Assembly: GCA_964517495.1 (NCBI GenBank)
Contig: CAZFER010000018.1
Location: 1-64,000 of the forward strand
DNA length: 64,000 nucleotides
Source of the DNA: CAZFER01 sp964517495
Lineage (GTDB): Bacteria > Hinthialibacterota > Hinthialibacteria > Hinthialibacterales > Hinthialibacteraceae
Direction: 5' to 3'
This document shows positions 17,999-26,791 of this stretch, piece after piece. Under the pieces are notes generated by a model, which was given only the letters and a program-made list of their open reading frames with translations, made no database searches and was not told where the DNA came from. The translations under genes were made by a program, and so were the position numbers. Numbering within the stretch: position 1 is the stretch's first letter; the number at the start of each line of letters is the position of its first letter.

Positions 17999-19150
17999 TT
18001 ACCCTTTCGTAAACAAATGAACTTCACCATCCGTCGTAGCAACAACAAGCCGGTTCATCGGATCAAAGGCAGGACGGGCTTCAATTCCACGCCTGACCTC
18101 GAATACGGTTTTTCCAACTCCATCGGATGCGATAGCGTGCAATACGCCATTGGTATCCCCAACATAAACAGCGCCTTCATGGTCACACACAGGAGCACTT
18201 AACACATAATCGGCGCCGGTGTGATAGCGATAAACTAATTTCCCTTCACGTGAACGGCAATGAACCACCCCACGCATATCGGCAATGATGATATTCCCGC
18301 CGGGGGTGATTGCTGGCGTCGCAGTTAAGTGCCCTTCAATTTTAAACCGTTGGTGTTCACTACCGTCGGACAGGGAAATGCCAATCAATTCAGTATGAGT
18401 TTCAACCGGTGCAGTAAAGCACACCATGCCATTTTCTTCATCCACCACCGGCGGACACATGGGCGAATAGGGATATCGCCTTTTGGCAGATTGAGAGGCA
18501 AGCACAGTTTCTTTTTGATCGTTTGGATTTATTTTCAATAACTGAATTTCTCCACTTTGATTGGAATCCTCTGGCGCTCCCTGTGCCCGCACACAATAAA
18601 AGGTATCATGGATATCGGCAGAGGCGGAAACATAAGGTTTCCAACTGGCAGGCCATGAGAAAGATTCCTTCCCCGTTTTGGCATCCAATGCCACATAACG
18701 CCCTCCCCAGCTGCTAGTGACAAGCAGATTGTGTTTGGGAAGGAAAAGTAAATCGGAAAGGATACGTGGATCATCCCTACTGGGTAAACTCGTTTCCCAA
18801 ATTGGTTCACCACGATTGCCATCAAGGGCGTAAATCGTACCTTTCACCGTGCCTACAAAAAGCCGATTTTGATCCAGGTCGAGGGTTGGGGTGGAAAAAA
18901 TGCCTGCATCAAGGGTTTTTGACCATGCCGGTTGATCTTCCAGGGTCCAGGCCTTGATGTTCCCTTCCATATCAGCGATGAACATCATTCCTTCATGATT
19001 AAAGATGGGCGAGGCTTTAATACGGCCCTTCATTTTTAGCCTTGTGGAGGATTTTGGGTTCAACGAAAAGGACGATCGATTCAACCCATCTCGCCGATTA
19101 TTTCCACCCGCTGTGTGCCAAACCGAATTTTTGAGAGAGAGTGTTTCCAT
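17999..19150 (-). CDS. PQQ-type beta-propeller protein, 383 aa
   Basis: Repeated about 40-residue blades with the PQQ-like pattern G.IYALD...G...W: GNIKAWTLEDQPAWSKTL, GTIYALDGNRGEPIWETSL, GRYVALDAKTGKESFSWPA, GVVHCRSREGKLVYRYHTG and GVLHAIASDGVGKTVF. The fold is an outer-membrane BamB/PQQ_2-type propeller. There is no signal peptide of its own. Its start lies 2 bases after the stop of the Tat-exported DUF362 gene, with GAGG in that gene's last codons, so the two are translationally coupled and probably work together. The ligand is unknown, and PQQ binding is not implied. Confidence 0.85.
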   Translation of the reverse strand: METLSLKNSVWHTAGGNNRRDGLNRSSFSLNPKSSTRLKMKGRIKASPIFNHEGMMFIADMEGNIKAWTLEDQPAWSKTLDAGIFSTPTLDLDQNRLFVGTVKGTIYALDGNRGEPIWETSLPSRDDPRILSDLLFLPKHNLLVTSSWGGRYVALDAKTGKESFSWPASWKPYVSASADIHDTFYCVRAQGAPEDSNQSGEIQLLKINPNDQKETVLASQSAKRRYPYSPMCPPVVDEENGMVCFTAPVETHTELIGISLSDGSEHQRFKIEGHLTATPAITPGGNIIIADMRGVVHCRSREGKLVYRYHTGADYVLSAPVCDHEGAVYVGDTNGVLHAIASDGVGKTVFEVRRGIEARPAFDPMNRLVVATTDGEVHLFTKG

Positions 19151-19152
19151 GA

Positions 19153-20379
19153 TTATGACCTCGGACGCTGGTATGTGGGTACAAACTCAAATTTTGCTTT
19201 TTCCAATCCAACCCCGCCAATCGCAAGATTTTCCAGGCGATTTTCACCTAATCCAATTGAACGAGCGAGTTTCAAACAGTTTGAACCATTGGCAAAAGGT
19301 AAGGTGCGATGCTCCGCATCAGGATTGAAGCCCATCACCGCAGCAGCAACCGCATCGGTGGAAACCACATTTCGCCCGGCGATCAACAATCCGGGGCGAG
19401 CAACAGAGACCATCGAACTAAGCCACCACCCTTCCGCACTTTGGATTGTGCTGATGCCATCGATAACCACCAGTTCAACCGGAAACGCATCATTTAGGTC
19501 AACGATAAACCGTGGTACATTAAAACCGTGGTCACCCACAACCGTTTTACCAGTGAAATGTTGAGTTGAAGTGAGTGGTTTTCGTTCGCACGAGTGCATA
19601 AACGCTCCACGGTAGCCGGTGGCATTTTCATCAGGTTCATCTTTTAGATCCTCTCCATACATGCTACTTGGTGGGACTCCGAAGAGGTTCTTCATACCCG
19701 CCGTAATCCCCCCTGAAACATGGCTTTTTAGTTTGCCAAGCGACACAATAACATCGGTATCCGTATAGGTTTTGTTCACTTCCCAGGCTTTGGCAATAAA
19801 GCCATGCGGAACCTTAACGGTTGCATATTGCTTGTATTCTCCTAAATTTCGGGTATTGGCGAAACGGACTTTTCCTTCCATTTCGCGTGAAAATTCTTCG
19901 ATTTTATAACCATATTTGGCAAAATCCTCCTCGGATTTTCCGCGATAGGGTAGCTGATCGCAAAAGGTTACCCGTTTGGCCCCATAGTCCGTCAAAAGGC
20001 TGCCCAGTGCCAAGGCCACATGAGGGTGAGTAACGACAGTCAAAGTGACAGGCAAACCTTGAACATGTTCTTCCGCCACATTGACCAGGTTGACTTTAAC
20101 CGTTACAAACTTCCCTTTGACCAACTTACGCACATCACCCAACTCATCAAACATCTTTGCAAGATTGCGCCGAATGGCAGCATAGTCATAGGTTTTGCAT
20201 AACTGAATAGTTGAAGGAGCACGTGGAACGTTAGCTGCCGGTTCAAAAGGTACCTCAGCGAGAGCGTGAGTTGCCAAAGGAGTTAAACTCGCCAATTTAA
20301 GGAAATTACGTCTTGAGCAAACAGCCCAGGGACATGTTGGGGTATATTTGGTATTGAAATGATCTCTCATGATTTTCAC
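19153..20379 (-). CDS. Tat-exported DUF362 protein, 408 aa
   Basis: A twin-arginine signal (SRRNFLKLASLTPLATHALA, residues 22-41) is followed by a DUF362 domain: LGSLLTDYGAKRVTFCDQLP, TDVIVSLGKLKSHVSGGITAGMKNLFGV (LK.H...G.T...KN..G is the DUF362 signature) and VIDGISTIQSAEGW, ending in GLLIAGRNVVSTDAVAAAVMGF. DUF362 proteins are linked to iron-sulfur or redox roles in other bacteria, but this one has no ferredoxin CxxCxxC motif. The Tat signal suggests export with a folded cofactor (inference). It is first in a two-gene unit with the PQQ propeller gene. Confidence 0.88.
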   Translation of the reverse strand: MKIMRDHFNTKYTPTCPWAVCSRRNFLKLASLTPLATHALAEVPFEPAANVPRAPSTIQLCKTYDYAAIRRNLAKMFDELGDVRKLVKGKFVTVKVNLVNVAEEHVQGLPVTLTVVTHPHVALALGSLLTDYGAKRVTFCDQLPYRGKSEEDFAKYGYKIEEFSREMEGKVRFANTRNLGEYKQYATVKVPHGFIAKAWEVNKTYTDTDVIVSLGKLKSHVSGGITAGMKNLFGVPPSSMYGEDLKDEPDENATGYRGAFMHSCERKPLTSTQHFTGKTVVGDHGFNVPRFIVDLNDAFPVELVVIDGISTIQSAEGWWLSSMVSVARPGLLIAGRNVVSTDAVAAAVMGFNPDAEHRTLPFANGSNCLKLARSIGLGENRLENLAIGGVGLEKAKFEFVPTYQRPRS

Positions 20380-20473
20380 CTGCCTGAATTTGTTTCACGC
20401 TTATATTATATCATGATCGATCTGAACCGATTGTAAATGGAAAATATGTAAGAGGATTGTTTATGGAAAGTTT

Positions 20474-20517
20474 CATTCCCCTTCCAAGACTTGGAGGGGC
20501 TAGGGGAGGGTTGAAGG
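20474..20517 (+). repeat. Dispersed ~40-bp repeat R1, copy b
   Basis: Reads CATTCCCCTTCCAAGACTTG then GAGGGGCTAGGGGAGGGTTG. It is nearly identical to the reverse complement of the copy at 39643-39679. It lies between the PpiC lipoprotein gene and the DUF362 gene. Confidence 0.6.
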
Positions 20518-20589
20518 AATAACGCACAATCTCGATTGATTAAGAAACTTTTGGGTAAAGATCAGCATTTCATTGGGGGAGGAATCATT

Positions 20590-21612
20590 TTACGCTTCTT
20601 TCTCCTCCTCAATAAAGGTAAAGGATTTCGGATCAAAAAGCCGTTCGACATTCATTTCTTCCCGTTTTTGATCCATCCATTGGTGAAAATAATCAGACTT
20701 TTTCTGATTGATCAGGGTATGCTTGATTTCCTCTTTGGCATTTTCAAATAGTTGTTCATGCGCAGTGACCCAAATAATGTGATACCCAATATCGGTTTCC
20801 ACCACGTCACTGACGTCCCCCTCTTTCAGGGAAAAGGCTTCCTTCAAGAACTCCTCATCAATTTTGGGATCATGGCGTTTAATGTAACCGAAATCACCGC
20901 CACGAGTGACCGAGTAAGGATCATCCGAATACTTACGAGCCAGGTTGGAAAACGTCTCTTCAGGACGCTCACCAATCTTTTTGCGAATCTCAAGCGCTTT
21001 TTCCTTGGCAAGGCGGCGGGCTTCTTTACCTTCAGAAACAGGAGCTTTGATATAAATGCTGCTTAACCGAATGCGGGCGGGATAAAGAAACTGTTCCAGA
21101 TTTTTGTTGTAATAATCCTTCATCTCCTTTTCCGTCGGTTCATAATCCACATCCGACATGATTTTTTTCTGCAACAGCTGAACGGATAGATGATCCTTCA
21201 TCGATTCACGGAACTTTTCTTCATCCAATCCCAAACTTTCCGTGAATTGTTTATAATATCCTTTGTCGATTAAGCCTTGTTTATATTGCTGAAATTTTGT
21301 TTCAAGTTCTTCTTCGGTGGGTTGGATATCCATCCCTTCCGCTGCATATTTCATCACATAGATATCGATGATGGAATTATATAAATTGGGGGCGATTTCT
21401 TTGAACTGCTTTTGTCCCTCTTCAGTATTGAATTCCAAACCCGCTTTAGGAACGGTGATTTTCCCAAAATATTCAAGTTCTTTCATATAAACCGGATTTC
21501 CCTTGATCCTGGCAATTACCCGTTCCTCCGGTTTTTTTGAGCAAGAATAGAGAAAAAATAAGAAAAAACTTGCGATTAGAAAAAAGGCGGTATTAATGGT
21601 ATTCTTCTTCAT
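20590..21612 (-). CDS. PpiC-type peptidyl-prolyl isomerase lipoprotein
   Basis: A lipoprotein signal (FFLFFLYSCSKKP, lipobox LYSC) is followed by a SurA/PrsA-like helical chaperone segment (about 35-180) and one parvulin domain (about 190-300): RLSSIYIKAP, FSNLARKYSDDPYSVTRGGD, FGYIKRH, LKEGDVSDVVETDIGYHIIWV. This predicts an envelope-anchored isomerase that helps fold exported proteins. The coding sequence is given from ATG 21612; a TTG three codons upstream (21621) is closer to a GGAG. It is divergent from the glycosyltransferase gene at 21776. Confidence 0.9.
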   Translation of the reverse strand: MKKNTINTAFFLIASFFLFFLYSCSKKPEERVIARIKGNPVYMKELEYFGKITVPKAGLEFNTEEGQKQFKEIAPNLYNSIIDIYVMKYAAEGMDIQPTEEELETKFQQYKQGLIDKGYYKQFTESLGLDEEKFRESMKDHLSVQLLQKKIMSDVDYEPTEKEMKDYYNKNLEQFLYPARIRLSSIYIKAPVSEGKEARRLAKEKALEIRKKIGERPEETFSNLARKYSDDPYSVTRGGDFGYIKRHDPKIDEEFLKEAFSLKEGDVSDVVETDIGYHIIWVTAHEQLFENAKEEIKHTLINQKKSDYFHQWMDQKREEMNVERLFDPKSFTFIEEEKEA

Positions 21613-21775
21613 ATTTTGCAAATCACTCCATATGGCGGCTTTGTAAAAAACGGTTTTATTTCTAAGATAACTCTTTATAAAGGTTGCGTTATTGAGTATA
21701 TCACTTTTTGTATATGATGCAGGGCGTTTTTGTCCCTATTAATTATAATGAAACAATGAATTGAGCAAAGAACAA

Positions 21776-22498
21776 ATGAAATCAGACATTCTGGTGTTTT
21801 TACCAACCTATAACGAAAAAGAGAACCTGTCGGTCATGGTCGAGCGTCTTTTTGCCCTTCATTATGACCTGGGGATTCTGATTGTGGATGATCTATCGCC
21901 AGACGGGACGGGCGATATTGCCGATCAATTGGCGAATCAGCATAAAGGCCGGCTTCGGGTGATCCACCGCGAAGGCCCTCGTGGACGAGGGAAAGCGGGC
22001 ATCTTGGGCTTGGCGGAAGCCTCCAAGGAAGATTGCCGTCTGGTGGTGGAGATGGATGCGGATTTATCCCACGATCCGGATGATTTACCTGGATTGATTG
22101 AGGCTGCTCAGGATGCCGATTTGGTGATCGGTTCACGTTACATGCCGGGAGGCAAGGTGGAGGAATTTGGTCTGTTGAGGTGGTTAAACAGCCGCACGGC
22201 ACGTTTTTTAAGCGTCTTATTTTTGGGATTGAATTATTCTGATCCCACCTCCGGTTATCGCGTGTTCCGGCGGGAGGTTTTACAGGAACTTCCCTGGGAT
22301 AAGATGATCTCAACCGGCCCATCGGTGGTGGAAGAGATTCTATATTATATTAAACATAAGAATGCAAAAATTGTCGAACACCCCATCTACTTTCGAAAAC
22401 GGGGAGCCGGCAGCACCAAAATCACACCGGGAATTATTGTTCGATGGATCATAACCTTACTCACCATTCGCCGCACCGCCAGGAAAGTCCTGCAATGA
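21776..22498 (+). CDS. Dolichol-phosphate-mannose-synthase-like GT2 glycosyltransferase
   Basis: GT-A fold family 2 transferase of the Dpm1 type: VFLPTYNEKENL at the start, LIVDDLSPDGT, VVEMDADLSHDPDDLP with the DxD metal motif, GSRYMPGG and DPTSGYRVFRREVL. It would move a hexose from a nucleotide sugar to polyprenyl phosphate on the inner face of the membrane; there is no C-terminal membrane domain. It starts a run of five overlapping genes, and its TGA overlaps the ATG of the GT-C-like gene, the expected user of the lipid-linked sugar. A TTG five codons upstream (21761) is another possible start; neither has a clear Shine-Dalgarno. Confidence 0.9.
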   Translation: MKSDILVFLPTYNEKENLSVMVERLFALHYDLGILIVDDLSPDGTGDIADQLANQHKGRLRVIHREGPRGRGKAGILGLAEASKEDCRLVVEMDADLSHDPDDLPGLIEAAQDADLVIGSRYMPGGKVEEFGLLRWLNSRTARFLSVLFLGLNYSDPTSGYRVFRREVLQELPWDKMISTGPSVVEEILYYIKHKNAKIVEHPIYFRKRGAGSTKITPGIIVRWIITLLTIRRTARKVLQ

Positions 22499-23988
22499 AT
22501 GGCGAAAAAACTCCCACTTTTAGCATGCAGCAACTCCTGTTGTGGCTGGTTTGGGGGTGGTGTGTGTTGTATGCATGCCTGTTTGTTTATCATGCCGTGC
22601 GTATTGTAACATTTCCATTTGATCTGGATAACAGCGAAGCCTACCTGGTGTATCAAGGCCAACGTCTGGCAGAGGGAGCCTTTTTATATCAGCCCATCGA
22701 TGAGCCGCCTTATTTGGTTGATAATTATCCGCCAATATACCCCTATCTCACGGCGGCGGGATTCTATTTCACCGGCACGAATTTCTGGTGGCCTCGATTG
22801 CTTTCCTTCGCTTCCACGCTCATCATCGCGATTGTGATAGGGCTATGGACCTGGCATCGAACCACGAACCGGCAAGCCTCTGTATTTAGCGCATTGGCAT
22901 TTCTCTCTTTCTACCATGTGTATGATTGGGCCGCGTATGCACGAGTTGATATGGTGGGATTGTTGTTATCATTACTGGGTTTGTATGTCTTTATGAAAAA
23001 CAAAGCCTGGTGGCTGCTGGGTACGATACTTTTTCTCGCCTCGCTATATACCAGGCAAACTTTATTTGCCGCCCCCTTGGCGGTTTTTATAGGGTTGGTG
23101 ATATCAGGGAATAAGCGTGATGCAATCCGCTTGGTTGTCACATTAGCACTGGTTGGGCTTGCTCTATTGCTATTGCTGGTATGGCAAACCCAGGGTGGAG
23201 TGATTCAACATTTGATTGTGTACAACGCCAATGAGTACCGCCTATCGGATCTTCGCTATTACTTTAATCATTGGATCATATTTTATACAGTATGGGGAAG
23301 CATCCCACTAGCCGTATTGTTTTTCGAGCATAAGGGAAATGACAATTCGGAATCTGGAAATCCTTCGCTTTTGTTTTGGTATACCCTGTTTGCCATTGGC
23401 GAAGCCTTGATGTGTGGAAAAATCGGCTCCGCCCCCAATTATTTACTTTCCCTGGTCGTGGTTACCTCAGTTGGATTGGGAATATTTTATGATCAATTTG
23501 CCCGCCTTCAGCTGGAAAGTATTTCAAATGGATGGAGTAAGATGAAACAAGCACCGATGATCTTTTTCTTATGTGCCTGTTTGTTTCAGCTCATCCAAAC
23601 ATGGCATTGGCCGCATTCATCCAAAGATTTTGCTTATACGCCCACACGGCGTGATACCCAGGCAGGTCAACTATTGCTCAATGAACTTCAGCGGATTGAA
23701 AAACCGGTGTTATCCGATTTGGCAGGCATCCCCTTATTAGCCGGTCATCCGCCCGTTTATCAACCTTTTATCTGCACGCAATTGGCCCGCCAGGGGATTT
23801 GGGCTCAAGATAAGTTACTATCGCACATTCAGGTAAAAGCATTCGGGCGGATTGTTCTACAATTTGATATTAATGCCAAATCATTTGATAAGGAGCGTTT
23901 TACGCAAGATTTAATCGATACAGTTCGTAATCATTACGAATTGGACCGAAATATACATCGCTATTACATTTATTCACCAAAAAGTTAA
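22495..23988 (+). CDS. Polytopic GT-C-like membrane glycosyltransferase, ~497 aa
   Basis: About eleven to twelve hydrophobic segments. The first is followed by a periplasmic loop with DLDNSEAYLVYQGQRLAEG and YLVDNYPPIYPYL, the position of the acidic catalytic motif in GT-C glycosyltransferases that use polyprenyl-phosphate sugars. The loop after the last segment (about 400-497) is soluble. ATG 22495 overlaps the preceding TGA (ATGA), so a longer frame from 22444 is not used. It probably uses the lipid-linked sugar made by the gene before it (inference); the acceptor is unknown. Confidence 0.75.
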   Translation: MNGEKTPTFSMQQLLLWLVWGWCVLYACLFVYHAVRIVTFPFDLDNSEAYLVYQGQRLAEGAFLYQPIDEPPYLVDNYPPIYPYLTAAGFYFTGTNFWWPRLLSFASTLIIAIVIGLWTWHRTTNRQASVFSALAFLSFYHVYDWAAYARVDMVGLLLSLLGLYVFMKNKAWWLLGTILFLASLYTRQTLFAAPLAVFIGLVISGNKRDAIRLVVTLALVGLALLLLLVWQTQGGVIQHLIVYNANEYRLSDLRYYFNHWIIFYTVWGSIPLAVLFFEHKGNDNSESGNPSLLFWYTLFAIGEALMCGKIGSAPNYLLSLVVVTSVGLGIFYDQFARLQLESISNGWSKMKQAPMIFFLCACLFQLIQTWHWPHSSKDFAYTPTRRDTQAGQLLLNELQRIEKPVLSDLAGIPLLAGHPPVYQPFICTQLARQGIWAQDKLLSHIQVKAFGRIVLQFDINAKSFDKERFTQDLIDTVRNHYELDRNIHRYYIYSPKS

Positions 23989-24046
23989 CCTGAATACAAG
24001 AAAGACATCATACAATCAAACTGTTCATATCAGTGAGGAGTGGAGA

Positions 24047-25081
24047 ATGAAGAAGGATCGATTTTCTGAATTGCGAAAGGATTCGCATCATGGGGGTTGG
24101 GTTTTGTGCTTTGATGATCCCAAACGCGAGCAATTACTGGCTATCCCGCGAGAGCAATGGAAAACGGATCAAAATAATCTACTGAAAGATCCTGAGTCGC
24201 ATGGAGCCCACATAGTATGGAACTCAAGCGAAGAATTGGCGGATGGCAAATCATGCCGTGTGCGAGTCATTGCCAACCGGTACCCCCTCTACCGGGTGGA
24301 AGCCCCTGAAGAGAAGGAAGGACGTGGGATTTACGATATTATGCAAGGTTTGGGAGCGCATGAAATCGTTATTGAGAGTGAGAATCCAGCTGATACATTG
24401 CTTTCCATGTCATCCCAGCATTACGCCTTGGTATTAAAGGCTTTTCAAGCACGAATAACAGACTTGCGCCGGGATAAACGCCTTCGATCATTCTCGATCT
24501 TTCGGGAATGGTGTTGTGGTGAAGAGGAACAGAATGTTCATCCCCTGTCACAGTTGATTGCCAGCGCCATTATTCCTCTTGGGTTAAAGAATGAATTGGA
24601 TGCGGCACAAGAGCACTTTGAATATAAAGAACGCTGTATTTTTTGCGATATGATACGCCAGGAGTTATATGACGAAGAACGGGTGGTTCATGTCAACGAT
24701 CGCTTTGTGACATTTTGTCCCTTCGCTTCCCGCTATCCGTTCGAAGTGCATCTTTTCCCTCGTGCACATACCGCTGATTTTTGCAATGAACCTTCATCGT
24801 TGTATCCTGATTTGGCATCCATGATACGCGATACCGCTTATCGGCTCGAGCAAGCGATACCCGGATGGCGGGTGTTGATGGTGCTGCATACCATACCAAC
24901 AGCACCTTCACGCCAGAATCGATATGACAATCTATCATTGGAGTATCATTGGCATATTGAATTTTTACCCCAGCCGCCCGGTTATTTGGATTGGTATGCG
25001 CGAACCGGTACCTATGTGGAAGGAACCTTGCCGGAAAAAGCGGCTGGCTATCTTCGTCAAATCGAAGTTTCTAACAAATGA
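24047..25081 (+). CDS. GalT-like (HIT superfamily) protein with disrupted catalytic triplet, 344 aa
   Basis: The length and layout match galactose-1-phosphate uridylyltransferase: ANRYPLYRVE (near 83), LGAHEIVIES (near 104), a central EQNVHPLSQLIAS and a second HIT half with YHWHIEFLP (near 303). In GalT the triplet is His-Pro-His, and the second His is the nucleophile that becomes uridylylated. Here it reads H165-P166-L167, and the preceding NxGxxAGASL block is also lost. A CIFCDM zinc-type motif (near 201) and the second-half histidines remain. Classical uridylyl transfer is therefore unlikely; it may bind nucleotides, or be a relic. A good GGAG precedes the ATG. It sits among glycosyltransferase genes. 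Confidence 0.75.
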   Translation: MKKDRFSELRKDSHHGGWVLCFDDPKREQLLAIPREQWKTDQNNLLKDPESHGAHIVWNSSEELADGKSCRVRVIANRYPLYRVEAPEEKEGRGIYDIMQGLGAHEIVIESENPADTLLSMSSQHYALVLKAFQARITDLRRDKRLRSFSIFREWCCGEEEQNVHPLSQLIASAIIPLGLKNELDAAQEHFEYKERCIFCDMIRQELYDEERVVHVNDRFVTFCPFASRYPFEVHLFPRAHTADFCNEPSSLYPDLASMIRDTAYRLEQAIPGWRVLMVLHTIPTAPSRQNRYDNLSLEYHWHIEFLPQPPGYLDWYARTGTYVEGTLPEKAAGYLRQIEVSNK

Positions 25082-26070
25082 AACGATGGTACCGCATAGG
25101 CCTGCAAATAGGGATTTTTTGTTTACTGGTTTGGGGGCTTTTTAGTTTGAGATGGCTTCCCCCGCGGGGGGCGGATGGCTGGTTTATGGAATCGCTGCTC
25201 GTTTCGCATGAGTGGCCTTGCTATTATCGTTCAATACTCACCGTTTGGATTCACAAACTCTTTTATGTGATACTTCATCCCCTTGGTTTTAATGCAAGCC
25301 AGGCGATTGCCATGAGCAGTGCCCTGGCGGGTACCGTTGCCATCCATGCCTTATGGGCCATTCGGCGCCATGCCTTGTTCCTGGCCATCAATATTTTATC
25401 TGGATCGTTTTTGGTGTTTGCAGGCCATATTGAAAATTATGCCTGGGTCAATGCGTTTTTACTCTTAACCTTTTTATGGGGTAAATATTATATTGAAAAT
25501 CAATCACCTGCTTGGGTTGTTCTTGTCTTTTTCCTGCTGGCATGGTTTTCTCATATGCTGGCGGTTTTTTATATCCCTGCGATGGTGTATCTATTCTGGA
25601 AAAAACCTCCCACGAACTCCTTTGAGATAACATTGCCAGTAATTGTGTATGGAACCATGGTAAGTGTTTTATCCCTGACGGCGCAGATGATGGGGACGGA
25701 TAACGGTTTGGAACGGTTGGTGCCCTGGTTTAAAACCTGGGCAAAGAACCATCATTTCACCTTTTTATCGTGGAAACACCTTGAGATGCTGGGCTTTTTT
25801 CATCATCGCACGGCCTTTCTTTGGATTCCCATTGAACTGCCCTTGCTCTTTTGGTTTAGGAAAAGGATCGATACGCTATATCTGAAATTCTTGTTTGTAT
25901 GCGTCTGTTGTGGGCTCTTTTGGACGACGATATGGCATCCGGATTGGGGAGATAAGGATTGGGATTTATTCAGCCAATTTGGAATACCGCTTCATGTTTT
26001 ACTGGGATTATTGATAACCGATTATGGTCGATTTAAAAGAACAGAGAATATTGATTGTCCGCAGCCGTGA
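25078..26070 (+). CDS. Polytopic membrane protein, GT-C-like, 330 aa
   Basis: About eight to nine hydrophobic segments. A short loop after the first segment carries GADGWFMESLLVSHEWPCYYRS, the place where GT-C enzymes carry acidic catalytic residues. FAGHIENYAWVNAFLLLT in the middle and WHPDWGDKDWDLFSQFGIPL near the end recur, as I recall, in uncharacterised mannosyltransferase-like membrane proteins. Its ATG overlaps the TGA of the GalT-like gene (ATGA) and its end overlaps hemD by 47 bases. The function is probably glycan transfer, by context; this is not proven. Confidence 0.6.
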   Translation: MKRWYRIGLQIGIFCLLVWGLFSLRWLPPRGADGWFMESLLVSHEWPCYYRSILTVWIHKLFYVILHPLGFNASQAIAMSSALAGTVAIHALWAIRRHALFLAINILSGSFLVFAGHIENYAWVNAFLLLTFLWGKYYIENQSPAWVVLVFFLLAWFSHMLAVFYIPAMVYLFWKKPPTNSFEITLPVIVYGTMVSVLSLTAQMMGTDNGLERLVPWFKTWAKNHHFTFLSWKHLEMLGFFHHRTAFLWIPIELPLLFWFRKRIDTLYLKFLFVCVCCGLFWTTIWHPDWGDKDWDLFSQFGIPLHVLLGLLITDYGRFKRTENIDCPQP

Positions 26071-26791
26071 TGATATCAAGGCGACGGCGGATAAAATCCA
26101 GCGGGCAGGTGGTATTGCCGTGGCGTGTCCGGTGATTGAATTTGTGGAACCGGAGGATCATGGGCCGCTTGATGAAGCGGTTCATACCCTTGATACAATA
26201 GACTGGGTGTTTTTTACCAGTGCCCATAGTGTCCAATTCCTTTGTCAGCGGATAAAAGCGCTTGGGTTATCAGATGATACCCTGCAAGGGTGTTCAGTTG
26301 CTGTGATAGGTCCCGCCACCTGTCGTAAAGCGGATGAATTGAATTTGACTGTCACCTTTTCGGCTGAGCGTTCCACAGCGGCTGATTTCTTCCATCAATT
26401 TGCCCAACTATATAAGGTTCAAGGCAATCGATTTTTGCTCCCCCTTTCCAACATTGCTCATCGAACTCTGCCGGATTTACTGGTAGAACATGGTGGAGAT
26501 GTGACCGAAGTTACCGCTTATTGCAATGTGCCTGTCAAAACGATTGATATGAAGATAGTGGAACAATTAAAAACGGGAAAGATCGATTGGGTGTTTTTTA
26601 CCAGCCCGTCGACTGTCCGGAACTTGTTGGCCTTGCTTGAAGATTACCCTTCTGCCCGTAATGGGATTCGAGCGGCATCGATTGGGCCATCCACCAGCAA
26701 AGCGATTCAGCAAGCAGGACTTGAACCAGCCATAGAGGCGGAAAAGCATACCCTGGATGGGTTAATCGAAGCCATCGCCACTCATCAATAA
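26024..26791 (+). CDS. hemD: Uroporphyrinogen-III synthase, 255 aa
   Basis: Two-lobed HemD fold. The conserved blocks ILIVRSRD, IDWVFFTSAHSVQFLCQRI, VAVIGPATCRKADE, a middle ITAYCN-type VTEVTAYCNVPV, IDWVFFTSPSTVRNLLALL and AASIGPSTSKAIQQAG are in family order. It cyclises hydroxymethylbilane to uroporphyrinogen III in the cytosol, for haem, sirohaem or B12. It is unusual in being the last gene of a glycosyltransferase run, overlapping the membrane protein by 47 bases, with no hemA/B/C in the window. Its last 7 bases overlap the convergent LTD-CotH gene. The start has no strong Shine-Dalgarno, consistent with coupling. Confidence 0.92.
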   Translation: MVDLKEQRILIVRSRDDIKATADKIQRAGGIAVACPVIEFVEPEDHGPLDEAVHTLDTIDWVFFTSAHSVQFLCQRIKALGLSDDTLQGCSVAVIGPATCRKADELNLTVTFSAERSTAADFFHQFAQLYKVQGNRFLLPLSNIAHRTLPDLLVEHGGDVTEVTAYCNVPVKTIDMKIVEQLKTGKIDWVFFTSPSTVRNLLALLEDYPSARNGIRAASIGPSTSKAIQQAGLEPAIEAEKHTLDGLIEAIATHQ

